DNA of 42,936 nt from JBGTLA01 sp041744375 (lineage in GTDB: Bacteria > Actinomycetota > Acidimicrobiia > Spongiisociales > ZC4RG35): assembly GCA_041744375.1 (NCBI GenBank), contig JBGTLA010000087.1, positions 1 to 42,936 on the forward strand, given 5' to 3'. The notes under the pieces were generated by a model, which was not told where the DNA came from, ran no database searches, and was given only the letters and a program-made list of their open reading frames with translations. Shown here piece after piece: positions 32,750 to 40,699 of this stretch (positions are counted from its first letter, which is position 1; each line of letters opens with the position of its first letter). Position numbers and translations under genes: made by a program.

Positions 32750-33916
32750 ATGCGAATCGTGCTCGTGACTGGGAAGGGCGGTGTCGGCAAGACGACCGTA
32801 GCGGCGGCAACGGCGTTGGCCGCCGCCGACGCCGGTTACCGCACCCTGGTGTCCTCCACCGACCCGGCTCACTCTCTGGCCGACGCTCTCGACATGTCCC
32901 TCGGTGACCACGTGGTGAGCGTGGCCGACAACCTCGACGGTCAACAGATCGACACGCAACAACAGCTCGATCGGTACTGGGGATCGATCCGAGACCAGCT
33001 CATCAGCGTCTTCGATTGGGGTGGTGTCACAGGCATCGAGGCGGAAGAATTTCTCGTCTTCCCCGGTATGGACGAACTGTTTGCCTTGCTCGAAGTCAAC
33101 CGACACGCTCGCTCGGGAGAGTACGACGCCATCGTCGTCGACTGCGCACCAACGGCCGAGACACTGCGCCTTCTGTCGCTTCCCGAGGTGCTTTCGTGGT
33201 ACTTCGAGCGGGTCTTGCCAACCGAACGTCGCATCATGCGCGCCGCCCGCCCTTTTCTGACCAGGGTGACCGACCTGCCGGTGCCCGAGGACTCTGTGTT
33301 CGAGGCCGCACAGACGGTGTTCGCCGGCGTGGAAGAGGTCAAACAGATTCTGAGTCGACCCGAGGTGACCTCGGCCCGGCTGGTGGTCAACCCCGAGAAG
33401 ATGGTCATCGACGAAGCACGACGAACCTTCACCTACCTGGCCCTCTTCGGCTATGGCGTGGACGGCGTGGTCGTCAACCGGGTGCTCCCGGATCAGGTTT
33501 CCGATCCCTACTTCTCGCGCTGGCGCGCGATTCAGAAGGCCCACCTCGACACGATCGACGATGCCTTTGCCGATGTTCCCCGGTTGCGGTTGCGCCTCTT
33601 CGACGACGAGATGGTCGGGCTCCATCGGCTCAGGTTGATGGCCGGCGAGCTCTACGGGGACACGGATCCCATCGCAGGTTTCACGGCCCATAACCCGTTC
33701 TCGGTGATTCAGGACGGCAGCGACGTGGTGGTCGAGGTCGTGGTGCCCTTCGCGGAAAAGGGCGAACTCGACGTGTACCGACAGGGCACCGAGTTGTACC
33801 TGAGGGTGGGTTCGCACCGGAGGTCGTTCATGCTGCCGGACTCCCTGCAACGTCGCCATGTCACCGGGGCCAAGTTGGCCGACGGCGTCCTGAGGGTCCG
33901 GTTCGGAGAGCCGTGA
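32750..33916 (+). CDS. ArsA/Get3-family ATPase with C-terminal HSP20-like domain
   Basis: A 388-residue P-loop ATPase of the ArsA/Get3 group. VTGKGGVGKTTVAAATALA (residues 6-24) is the deviant Walker A. STDPAHSLADALDMSLG is switch I, DAIVVDCAPTAETLRLLSLP is the switch II region, and VVNPEKMVIDEARRTFTYLA is the adenine-side signature. The last 75 residues (FSVIQDGSDVVVEVVVPFAE to VLRVRFGEP) form an alpha-crystallin-like beta domain, as in actinobacterial ArsA_HSP20 proteins. There are no arsenic genes nearby, so arsenite transport is unlikely. The role is unknown. The stop shares one base with the next start (TGATG). Confidence 0.88.
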   Translation: MRIVLVTGKGGVGKTTVAAATALAAADAGYRTLVSSTDPAHSLADALDMSLGDHVVSVADNLDGQQIDTQQQLDRYWGSIRDQLISVFDWGGVTGIEAEEFLVFPGMDELFALLEVNRHARSGEYDAIVVDCAPTAETLRLLSLPEVLSWYFERVLPTERRIMRAARPFLTRVTDLPVPEDSVFEAAQTVFAGVEEVKQILSRPEVTSARLVVNPEKMVIDEARRTFTYLALFGYGVDGVVVNRVLPDQVSDPYFSRWRAIQKAHLDTIDDAFADVPRLRLRLFDDEMVGLHRLRLMAGELYGDTDPIAGFTAHNPFSVIQDGSDVVVEVVVPFAEKGELDVYRQGTELYLRVGSHRRSFMLPDSLQRRHVTGAKLADGVLRVRFGEP

Positions 33917-34101
33917 TGAGTGAGTCAGAGACGGTGGCGGCCATCAAGCGTGCTTCCCGTCGAGCAGGCTTCCATCTCCTGCGTGCTGTAGTAGAGGGAC
34001 TCAAGGCGATCGAGGTCGTGGTCGACGAGTTGGCGACTGTCCGCCGGGAAGGGGATGGGGACGAGGGGCAACCTCGGCGGGAACGAATCGAGGTCGAATG
34101 A
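33916..34101 (+). CDS. 61-residue helical protein between arsA and ROK genes
   Basis: A small protein with one amphipathic helix region (ETVAAIKRASRRAGFHLLRA and VVEGLKAIEVVVDELATV) and a charged tail. No family is recognised. The ATG overlaps the ArsA stop by one base (TGATG), with GGAGAG upstream, and its own stop overlaps the ROK start (ATGA). Coupling to both neighbours and clean codon use support a real gene. A partner role with the ArsA ATPase is an inference. Confidence 0.65.
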   Translation: MSESETVAAIKRASRRAGFHLLRAVVEGLKAIEVVVDELATVRREGDGDEGQPRRERIEVE

Positions 34102-34985
34102 GCCGACCCGCGATCGGGATGGATGTGGGCGGGTCCTTCATGAAGGCGGTGCGCCTGGGAGCGGATGGCTCGGTCGAGGCTCACCACCAGAGGCCCACTC
34201 CGTCGGATCCCTATCTGATGATCGAGGAAATGACCAGTCTGGCGACTGGGCTGGGCAAGGGCCTGGCCATCGGCATTGGTCTCGCCGGCCTCGTTGATGT
34301 CGAGGCGGGTGTTTTCGTCTGGGGTCCACATCTGTCGGGCGAAGAGGTGGAGGTGGCGGCTCCCCTTCGCCGCCGCCTCGGCGTCCCGGTGGTCGTCGAC
34401 AACGACGCCAACCTGGCGCTATTGGCCGAGGTCACCATGGGTGTGGCCAAGAACTTCCGCCAAGTCGTCATGGTCACGCTCGGAACCGGAATAGGCGTCG
34501 GCATCTACCTCGACGGAGAGTTGCGGCGCGGGAGCGGAAACGCAGGAGAGGCCGGGCATATGACCGTCGACCCTTCCGGCGAGCAGTGCGCCTGCGGGCG
34601 CCGGGGTTGTTGGGAAACGCTCGTGTCGGGTCGTCGGTTCGACCGGGTGGCCGCCGCCTTGGTCGGCCCGTCCAACTCGGCGGCGAACCTGGTGGAGGCT
34701 GCCCTGAATGGGCACACCGAGGCCCGTCGATATTTCGATGAGGCCGGGGTTCGGCTCGGCGCCGGCATCGAAACGATCGTTCTCCTGCTCGACCCGGAGC
34801 TCGTGGTGGTGGGAGGAGCCGCCGCCGGGGCCGGAGACCTCCTGTTGGATCCGGTTCGACGCATGCTCAGCCAGACGGAGGGTGCCGCTCATCGCCGACC
34901 CGTCGTGGTGGCGGGAAGTAGCTTGGGTCCGTACGCTGGCGCCATCGGCGCCGCCCTCAGCGCCCGGAACCCAGCGAAGCGATGA
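34098..34985 (+). CDS. ROK family sugar kinase (glucokinase-like)
   Basis: A 295-residue ROK-family protein that phosphorylates sugars, most likely glucose, with ATP. IGMDVGGSFMKAV (residues 6-18) is the phosphate-1 motif. VDNDANLALLAE holds the catalytic aspartate and TLGTGIGVGIYLDG is phosphate-2. The GNAGEAGHMTVDP and CACGRRGCWETLVSG sequences are the zinc-binding ROK signature. It lacks a DNA-binding domain, so it is an enzyme rather than an ROK repressor. It overlaps the 61-residue gene and the YkvA gene by 4 bp each. It may connect to glucose 1-phosphate release by the phosphorylase elsewhere in the window, but this is only context. Confidence 0.88.
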   Translation: MSRPAIGMDVGGSFMKAVRLGADGSVEAHHQRPTPSDPYLMIEEMTSLATGLGKGLAIGIGLAGLVDVEAGVFVWGPHLSGEEVEVAAPLRRRLGVPVVVDNDANLALLAEVTMGVAKNFRQVVMVTLGTGIGVGIYLDGELRRGSGNAGEAGHMTVDPSGEQCACGRRGCWETLVSGRRFDRVAAALVGPSNSAANLVEAALNGHTEARRYFDEAGVRLGAGIETIVLLLDPELVVVGGAAAGAGDLLLDPVRRMLSQTEGAAHRRPVVVAGSSLGPYAGAIGAALSARNPAKR

Positions 34986-35419
34986 CCGACGAAACCAGAA
35001 CCCACCCGCTCACTCCCGATGAAGTGATCTCGCCGCAGCAGGCGGCCACGCAGCGCATGGCCGGGCTCGTCCGGGATCTGGCGATGATGCTGCCCAACCT
35101 GGTCAAGCTGCTGGGCCGACTGGTCAAGGATGGGCGGGTGCCGCGCCGCTCCAAGCTACTCATCGGGGCGGTGCTCGTCTACATGGCCTCGCCGGTGGAC
35201 CTCATCCCTGACGCCATTCCCGTGGTCGGTCTCGCCGACGACGTGCTCCTCGCCGCCTATGCCGTGAACCACCTCCTGTCCACAAGTGGAGAGCAAGTGG
35301 TGTCCGAACATTGGGATGGCCCCGACGACATACTCGAGCTGATACAGAACATTCTGGACACCACCAGCAACATGATCCCTCAGCCTCTGAAGCGCTGGGT
35401 GGATCGGCTTGCCCGCTGA
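34982..35419 (+). CDS. YkvA/DUF1232 membrane protein
   Basis: A 145-residue protein. The central DUF1232 domain has KLLIGAVLVYMASPVDLIPD followed by AIPVVGLADDVLLAAYAV, the YSPIDLIPDFIPVLGYLDD signature of the family. It has one to two membrane helices. The N-terminal 30 residues are polar. The function of the family is unknown. The start overlaps the ROK stop (ATGA). The reading frame ends cleanly just before the transposase remnant, so it does not appear truncated. Confidence 0.85.
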   Translation: MTDETRTHPLTPDEVISPQQAATQRMAGLVRDLAMMLPNLVKLLGRLVKDGRVPRRSKLLIGAVLVYMASPVDLIPDAIPVVGLADDVLLAAYAVNHLLSTSGEQVVSEHWDGPDDILELIQNILDTTSNMIPQPLKRWVDRLAR

Positions 35420-35420
35420 G

Positions 35421-35537
35421 CGACGCGCCCAAGCCCTACCCGACTGGCTCCACACCTACAATCACCACCGCTCCCACACCGCCACCAGCGGACCACCCAT
35501 CAACCGCGTCAACAACCTCAGGGAGCAATACACCTAG
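35421..35537 (+). pseudogene. C-terminal remnant of an IS481/IS3-type transposase
   Basis: An in-frame fragment of 38 residues ending at TAG (35535-35537) reads QALPDWLHTYNHHRSHTATS and then GPPINRVNNLREQYT. This is the conserved C-terminal end of rve/IntCat transposases, where the HHRPH-like motif follows the catalytic glutamate. No start, catalytic core or inverted repeats are present. The rest of the element is gone. The last codon (TAG) forms part of the TAGCCT hexamer in front of the aminotransferase gene, which may now serve as its promoter. Confidence 0.65.
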
Positions 35538-35540
35538 CCT
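35535..35540 (+). promoter_or_regulatory. putative -10 (TAGCCT) of the aminotransferase
   Basis: TAGCCT ends 8 nt before the ATG at 35549 and overlaps the stop codon of the transposase remnant. There is no Shine-Dalgarno. Confidence 0.35.
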
Positions 35541-35548
35541 GGTCCCCG

Positions 35549-36721
35549 ATGGACTTTCGCCGGATCGAGCATCTTCCCCCGTACGTCTTCGCCCAGGTCG
35601 ACGAAAAGAAAGTGGCGGCCCGTCGCGCCGGCGTCGACATCGTCGATCTCGGGTTCGGCAACCCCGACATCCCCAGTCCCGGCGCGGTGGTGGACAAACT
35701 GGTCGAAGCGGCCCACAACCCTCGCAACCATCGCTATTCGTCTTCGCGGGGCATTCCCAACCTGCGACGGGCGGTAGCCGAACGGTATCTCCGGCGCTTC
35801 GGTGTGAGCGTGGACCCCGAAACCGAGGTGATCACCACTATCGGCGCCAAAGAAGGGTTGTCGCATCTCCTCTGGACCTTGGTCCAGCCGGGCGACGCCG
35901 CCATCGTGCCGGATCCGTCCTATCCCATCCACATCTACGCACCGGTCCTGGCAGGAGCCGAGGTCCGGCGCGCCCCGATCTCCTCGGAGGAGGACTACTT
36001 CGAGGTTCTGGAACGCATGTTCTCCAATTCGTGGCCGCGGCCACGAGTCATCATCGTTTCCTTCCCCCACAACCCGACCACCACCTGTGTCGACCTGTCG
36101 TTCTTCGAGCGGCTGGTGGCTTTTGCCCACGAGCGCGACGTGTTCCTCGTCCACGACTTCGCCTACGCCGACGTCGCTTTCGGCGGGTACGAACCGCCCT
36201 CGATGCTCGAGGTCGACGGTGCCCGGGAGGTGGGTGTCGAGCTCTACACCCTCACCAAGGGCCACTCCATGGCCGGTTGGCGGGTCGGGTTCGTCGTCGG
36301 CAACGCCGAGGCGGTGGCGGCTCTGGCCAAGCTGAAGTCGTACCTCGACTACGGGACCTTCCAGCCCATCCAGATCGCGGCGATCATCGCTCTCAACGAA
36401 GGCGACGGGTACGTCAGCGAGGTCAATGAGATCTACCGCGCCCGCCGTGACACATTGTGTGAGGGCCTCGACCGGATGGGCTGGAAGGTGGAGCCGCCGC
36501 GCGGGACCATGTTCGTGTGGGCTCCCGTGCCCGGGCCGTATGCTGAGATGGGATCGTTGGACTTCTCATTCCATCTCCTCGACCGCTCCCATGTGGCTGT
36601 CTCTCCCGGCGTCGGATTCGGTGACGCCGGTGAAGGATTTGTCCGTTTTGCTCTGGTCGAGAACGAACATCGCATCGCCCAGGCCACCCGCAGCATTCGT
36701 CGTGCCCTCACACGGCTGTGA
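35549..36721 (+). CDS. PLP-dependent aminotransferase (AlaC-like)
   Basis: A 390-residue fold-type I aminotransferase. IVDLGFGNPDIPSPGAVVDK (about 31-50) is the N-terminal signature. YSSSRGIPNLRRAVAERY and TIGAKEGLSHLLW are cofactor-phosphate contacts. FPHNPTTTCVD holds the conserved Asn. K237 in TLTKGHSMAGWRVGF is the PLP Schiff-base lysine. The C-terminal arginine segment is FVRFALVENEHRI. Similarity is greatest to AlaC-type glutamate-pyruvate and related aspartate/diaminopimelate aminotransferases. The substrate cannot be settled from sequence. In AlaC the lysine is in SKSYNMAGWR, so TKGHSMAGWR is slightly divergent. It precedes the threonine aldolase gene on the same strand. Confidence 0.87.
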   Translation: MDFRRIEHLPPYVFAQVDEKKVAARRAGVDIVDLGFGNPDIPSPGAVVDKLVEAAHNPRNHRYSSSRGIPNLRRAVAERYLRRFGVSVDPETEVITTIGAKEGLSHLLWTLVQPGDAAIVPDPSYPIHIYAPVLAGAEVRRAPISSEEDYFEVLERMFSNSWPRPRVIIVSFPHNPTTTCVDLSFFERLVAFAHERDVFLVHDFAYADVAFGGYEPPSMLEVDGAREVGVELYTLTKGHSMAGWRVGFVVGNAEAVAALAKLKSYLDYGTFQPIQIAAIIALNEGDGYVSEVNEIYRARRDTLCEGLDRMGWKVEPPRGTMFVWAPVPGPYAEMGSLDFSFHLLDRSHVAVSPGVGFGDAGEGFVRFALVENEHRIAQATRSIRRALTRL

Positions 36722-36736
36722 TCGTGGTGTGATCCT

Positions 36737-36753
36737 GGCCCAATCTTTGGGCC
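36737..36753 (+). terminator. hairpin after the aminotransferase
   Basis: GGCCCAA-TCT-TTGGGCC, a perfect 7-bp stem with a 3-nt loop, lies 15 bp after the stop. No U-tract follows, so it is a possible but non-canonical terminator. The 39-bp repeat begins 12 bp downstream. Confidence 0.45.
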
Positions 36754-36765
36754 CCAGACGTCGCG

Positions 36766-36804
36766 GGGCGATGGTGCGAACCCTGGGTTGCTGGGTTGCG
36801 AGGC
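36766..36804. repeat. 39-bp AACCCTGGGTT repeat, copy 2
   Basis: It matches 26257-26295 closely, including GGGCGATGGT, the palindrome AACCCTGGGTT and a following TTGC-containing stretch. In this copy GGGTTGC is tandemly repeated. It sits between the aminotransferase and threonine aldolase genes, 30 bp before the latter's start, so it could influence its promoter. Confidence 0.65.
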
Positions 36805-36822
36805 GGGGGGACCCTTCCGCCG

Positions 36823-36828
36823 TATCCT
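36823..36828 (+). promoter_or_regulatory. putative -10 (TATCCT), leaderless start of ltaE
   Basis: TATCCT ends 6 nt before the ATG at 36835, and no Shine-Dalgarno precedes the start. The 39-bp repeat ends 18 bp further upstream. Confidence 0.45.
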
Positions 36829-36834
36829 GCACCA

Positions 36835-37869
36835 ATGGCCTTTTCCGACGGCACCGCCGATTTTCGCTCCGATACCGTCACCCGTCCCACCGACGAGATG
36901 CGTACGGCGATGGCGGGGGCTGTGGTGGGCGACGACGTGTACTCGGGGGATCCCACCGTCAACGCCCTCGAGGAGGAATCGGCCGGGTTGATGGGCAAGG
37001 AGGCTGCCGTCTTCGTGCCCACCGGGACGATGGGGAACCAGCTGGCGGTCATGGTCCAGACGTCACCGGGTGAAGAGGTGCTCGTCGACGGCCGAGCCCA
37101 CATCCGCAGCGTCGAACGAGGCTGGGGCCCAGCCCATGCCGGCGTCGGGTGGCGTACCGTGGATACAGACGGTGGCCGCATCCTTCCCGCACAGGTCGAC
37201 GAGGTGATGGAGCTGGCAGGTTCGCTGTTCCCCCGGATCAGCCTCATGGCTTGGGAGAACACTCACAACCTGTCAGGGGGCAGAGTGATCCCCCTCGACG
37301 TGATGGAAAGATCGTCCGCTCGAGCCCGTGAGCACGATCTGGCCGTTCACATCGACGGAGCACGCATATTCAATGCGGTGACTGCCACCGGCATCCCGGC
37401 GGCGCGGTTCGCGGCTTGTGCCGACACGATTCAGTTCTGCTTCTCGAAAGGCTTGGGAGCTCCGATCGGGTCGATCGCCTGTGGCTCGGCGTCTCTCATG
37501 CAAGAGGTCAGGTATCGGCGCAAACGCCTCGGGGGCGGCATGCGGCAAGTGGGCGTCATCGCCGCGGCGGCGGCCATTGCCCTGCGCGACCGGGAGCGAC
37601 TGATCGAAGATCATGAGCTGGCGCGCTACCTGGCAGAGGCATTGGCCGATCGCTACCCGGGTAGCGTCGACCCGGGGTCGGTGGACTCGAACATCGTCAA
37701 TGTGGCGGTCTCTTGCCTGAGCAGGCCAATGGTCGAACTGAGGGACGAGTTGGCGAATGCAGGCATCCTCACGAACCAGGCCTTCGGCGGCGTGTGGCGA
37801 CTCGTCACCCATCGCGATGTCGACCACGACGATGTCGACCGGCTCCTCGACGTGGGAGGGGGGCGTTGA
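36835..37869 (+). CDS. ltaE: low-specificity L-threonine aldolase
   Basis: Splits L-threonine (and allo-threonine) into glycine and acetaldehyde with PLP. The 344-residue protein begins with FRSDTVTRPTDEMRTAMAGA and DDVYSGDPTVNALEE, the signature N-terminus of the beta-eliminating lyase/threonine aldolase family. HIDGARIFNA holds the cofactor-binding aspartate, and K205 in FCFSKGLGAPIGS is the Schiff-base lysine. GGGMRQVGVIAAAA follows. The ATG at 36835 is preceded by TATCCT at 6 nt. The stop overlaps the TTG start of fabD by 4 bp, so it is translationally coupled to the fatty-acid operon. Confidence 0.9.
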   Translation: MAFSDGTADFRSDTVTRPTDEMRTAMAGAVVGDDVYSGDPTVNALEEESAGLMGKEAAVFVPTGTMGNQLAVMVQTSPGEEVLVDGRAHIRSVERGWGPAHAGVGWRTVDTDGGRILPAQVDEVMELAGSLFPRISLMAWENTHNLSGGRVIPLDVMERSSARAREHDLAVHIDGARIFNAVTATGIPAARFAACADTIQFCFSKGLGAPIGSIACGSASLMQEVRYRRKRLGGGMRQVGVIAAAAAIALRDRERLIEDHELARYLAEALADRYPGSVDPGSVDSNIVNVAVSCLSRPMVELRDELANAGILTNQAFGGVWRLVTHRDVDHDDVDRLLDVGGGR

Positions 37870-38798
37870 AGTACGCGGTCTTGTTCCCGGGCCAGGGCAG
37901 CCAGTTCGTGGGGATGGGGGCAGACCTGTTCGCGGCCAGGCCCGACCTCGTCGGCGAGGCAGCCGACCTGGTCGTGGGGTTCTCGTTGGGTGACGTCTGC
38001 CTGAATGGGCCCGCCGAAGAGCTCACGCGCACCGAGTACGCCCAGCCGGCCCTTTTCGCGCTGTCCTATGCGCTGTGGGACGAGCTGGCGCCACTCGTTC
38101 CGGCGCCCGCGGCCGCCGCCGGGCACTCGCTCGGCGAGTACACCGCCTTGGCCGCCTCCGGTGTGATCGGATTCGGAGAAGCGCTGGCCGTGGTCGCCGA
38201 GCGGGGACGGGCCATGGCAGAGGCGGCCGCGGCAGAACCCTCCGGCATGGCGGCACTGCTCGGAATCGATGGGGAGGCAGCCGCAGAGTTGTGCTCGGCT
38301 CGGCGTCGCCGAGGGGGCCGGTTGTGGGTGGCGAATCTCAACGCCCCCGGTCAGGTGGTCGTGGCAGGTGCCGCCGACGACATCGAGTGGCTGGCCACCA
38401 ACGGACGCCAGCTCGGCGTTCGGCGCGTAGTGCCTCTCGACGTGGCCGGCGCCTTCCATTCGCCGCTCATGGCGCCCGCATCGGCGCGGGTGGCACACGC
38501 TCTCGGGGCCATCGACCCGTCGCCTCCCAGGTTTCCCGTCTTCGCCAATGTGTCTGCCTCTCCGGTCGACGCGTCCGAAGTGTTCGCCGCTCTCACCTCC
38601 CAGGTCGTGTCTCCCGTGCGCTTCTCGGAGACGCTGGTCGCCATGGCGGCGGAGGGAGTGGATACCTTCGTCCACGTGGGTCCGGGTGACGTGACGGCCG
38701 GGCTGGCCAAGCGAACCGTTGGTGATGCCCAGGTGATCGTGGTCTCGACTCTGGCAGATGTACCGGCGGCGGTGAAGGTGTTGGGTAGCATTCGATGA
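37866..38798 (+). CDS. fabD: malonyl-CoA:ACP transacylase
   Basis: Transfers malonyl from CoA to ACP, the entry step of fatty-acid elongation. The 310-residue protein begins KYAVLFPGQGSQFVGMGADL, the family's GQGSQ motif. The nucleophile is S88 in AAGHSLGEYTALAASG. The catalytic histidine lies in VAGAFHSPLM, and NLNAPGQVVVAG is also conserved. The start is TTG at 37866, preceded by a purine-rich GGAGGGGGG and overlapping the ltaE stop by 4 bp. It is the first gene of the fab cluster fabD-fabH-fabG-acpP-fabF. Confidence 0.95.
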   Translation: MKYAVLFPGQGSQFVGMGADLFAARPDLVGEAADLVVGFSLGDVCLNGPAEELTRTEYAQPALFALSYALWDELAPLVPAPAAAAGHSLGEYTALAASGVIGFGEALAVVAERGRAMAEAAAAEPSGMAALLGIDGEAAAELCSARRRRGGRLWVANLNAPGQVVVAGAADDIEWLATNGRQLGVRRVVPLDVAGAFHSPLMAPASARVAHALGAIDPSPPRFPVFANVSASPVDASEVFAALTSQVVSPVRFSETLVAMAAEGVDTFVHVGPGDVTAGLAKRTVGDAQVIVVSTLADVPAAVKVLGSIR

Positions 38799-38816
38799 CG
38801 ACCGAGGAGGAACGCC

Positions 38817-39902
38817 GTGCGGAATGCCGTCATCACCGGATGGGGTAAGTGCCTACCCCCCGCAGTGCTCTCCAATCACGATCTGGAGCAACTCACCGAC
38901 ACCAGCGACGAGTGGATCACCACCCGCACCGGGATCAAAGAGCGCCGAGTGTCGCATGTGGAAGTGTCTGACATGGCTGCTGTCGCCGGACATCGGGCCC
39001 TGGCGGCGGCCGGCTGCAGTGCCGCCGATGTCGACCTGATCATCCTCGCCACGTGCACTGCCGACTCGCTTATTCCCTCGGCCGCTGCCCTCCTGCAAAA
39101 CAAGCTGGGGGCGACCACAGCGGCGGCCTTCGATCTCAATGCTGCCTGTTCGGGGTTCGTGTACTCGCTGGTGGTCGGATCCAACATGGTTCGCGCCGGC
39201 ACTCACGACCGCGTACTCGTGGTAGGCGCTGAGAAGCTCCACCGACATCTCGACTTCACCGACCGCAGCACAGCAGTTCTGTTCGGAGATGCGGCCGGGG
39301 CAGTGGTTCTCGAAGCCAGCGCGGGCCCGGCCGGTGTGATGGCCTCCGAGTTGGGTATGGACGGAACCGTCTATGACATTCTCCAGGTGCCCCGCGATGG
39401 GAGTGCGGGAGACGTCGGCCCTCTCGATCCTTCCCAGAGTGGAATCCGCATGAACGGCCCCGAAGTGTTCCGTAAGGCCGTGGTGACCATGGGTGACGCT
39501 GCCACTCGGGTCGTGGAAGAGGCTGGGTACGGGATAGACGACGTCGACCTGTTCATACCCCACCAGGCCAACGTTCGCATCATCGATGCCGTCGCCAAGC
39601 GCCTCCATCTCCCTGAATCCAAAGTATTCGTCAACATTGGCTCCTACGGCAACACCTCCGCCGCCACCATCCCGGTGGCGCTGACGGAGGCACTCGAGCA
39701 GGGCCGGATCACACCCGGGTCGCTGGTGGTGTTCGCCGCTTTCGGAGCCGGGTTGTCGTGGGCGGCGGCGGTGGTGCGTTGGGGAGACCGACTGGTGCCG
39801 CTCGCCACCTCCGACGCCGAACTCGCCCCTTCCACCGCCGAGGCCGTGGAGTTGCTCCGTCCCAACATCGACTTCTTCGGGCGCCTGGTGGCCACCCGAT
39901 GA
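38817..39902 (+). CDS. fabH: beta-ketoacyl-ACP synthase III
   Basis: Condenses an acyl-CoA primer with malonyl-ACP to start fatty-acid synthesis. The 361-residue protein has the Cys-His-Asn triad: C111 in NAACSGFVYSL, the histidine in FIPHQANVRII, and the asparagine in NIGSYGNTSAAT. It is some 30-40 residues longer than typical bacterial FabH (about 317-335) because of a C-terminal tail after VVRWGDRLVPL, ending in FFGRLVATR. The GTG start at 38817 has a strong GAGGAGG upstream. Its end overlaps fabG by 4 bp. Branched-chain primers from the BCAA pathway are a plausible but unproven substrate. Confidence 0.93.
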   Translation: MRNAVITGWGKCLPPAVLSNHDLEQLTDTSDEWITTRTGIKERRVSHVEVSDMAAVAGHRALAAAGCSAADVDLIILATCTADSLIPSAAALLQNKLGATTAAAFDLNAACSGFVYSLVVGSNMVRAGTHDRVLVVGAEKLHRHLDFTDRSTAVLFGDAAGAVVLEASAGPAGVMASELGMDGTVYDILQVPRDGSAGDVGPLDPSQSGIRMNGPEVFRKAVVTMGDAATRVVEEAGYGIDDVDLFIPHQANVRIIDAVAKRLHLPESKVFVNIGSYGNTSAATIPVALTEALEQGRITPGSLVVFAAFGAGLSWAAAVVRWGDRLVPLATSDAELAPSTAEAVELLRPNIDFFGRLVATR

Positions 39903-40633
39903 GCAGGGTTGTGTTGGTCACCGGCGGGTCCCGCGGGATAGGACGCGCCGTCGCGCTGGAGCTGGCCGGTGCCGGTCACGCCGTGGCCGTCAACTACGCC
40001 ACCCGCTCGGATGCCGCCGAGGAAGTGGTGGCGGCCATCACCTCCTCGGGTGGTCGGGGGATGGCGGTGCCCGCCGATGTCTCCGATGCAGAGGCCGTTG
40101 CAGACATGTTCGAGCGGATCTCCTCGGAGTTGGGAGCCGTCGAGATCCTCGTCAACAACGCCGGGATTACGCGCGACAACCTGCTCTTGCGCATGGGACC
40201 CGAGGATTTCGACCAGGTAATCGCCACCAACCTCAGGTCCGCCTACCTTTGCACACGGGCGGCTCTACGGGCCATGGTTCGGGCCCGATGGGGGCGTGTC
40301 ATCTGTGTCGCTTCCGTGGCGGGGGTGGCGGGCAACCCGGGCCAGGCCAATTATGCCGCCTCCAAGGCCGGGCTCATCGGTTTCGCCAAGTCGGTTGCCA
40401 AAGAGGTGGGTTCACGCGGGATCACTGTGAACACGGTGGCCCCCGGGTTCATCGAGACCGATATGACCGACGCTCTCGGTGACGAAGCGCGCCAGCGAAC
40501 CAGAGCCGGCATCGCCGTGGGTCGATTCGGCCGCCCCGAGGAGGTGGCGGCACTGGCGGGTTTCCTGGCTTCGGAAGCAGCTTCCTATATAACCGGACAG
40601 GTCGTGATGGTGGATGGAGGCCTTGCCATCTGA
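39899..40633 (+). CDS. fabG: 3-oxoacyl-ACP reductase
   Basis: Reduces 3-oxoacyl-ACP with NADPH in fatty-acid elongation. The 244-residue short-chain dehydrogenase has TGGSRGIG (cofactor loop), DVSDAEAV, NNAGITRDNLLLRM, the serine in CVASVAGVAGNPGQ, the YxxxK pair in NYAASKAG, and VAPGFIETDM. These match FabG rather than a general SDR. The ATG at 39899 overlaps the fabH stop (ATGA); a longer frame from 39758 is not supported. It is followed by a 126-bp gap before acpP. Confidence 0.94.
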   Translation: MSRVVLVTGGSRGIGRAVALELAGAGHAVAVNYATRSDAAEEVVAAITSSGGRGMAVPADVSDAEAVADMFERISSELGAVEILVNNAGITRDNLLLRMGPEDFDQVIATNLRSAYLCTRAALRAMVRARWGRVICVASVAGVAGNPGQANYAASKAGLIGFAKSVAKEVGSRGITVNTVAPGFIETDMTDALGDEARQRTRAGIAVGRFGRPEEVAALAGFLASEAASYITGQVVMVDGGLAI

Positions 40634-40699
40634 GGGGATCGTCGCCACCGGCGTTGCGGTCGGCGGAGGAGGCGCTCCCGTCAATGTGCTTTGGGACTG

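Noticed and set aside
34982..35537. YkvA protein truncated by a transposon
   Set aside because: The YkvA frame ends with a plausible C-terminus before the remnant, so there is no evidence the gene was broken.
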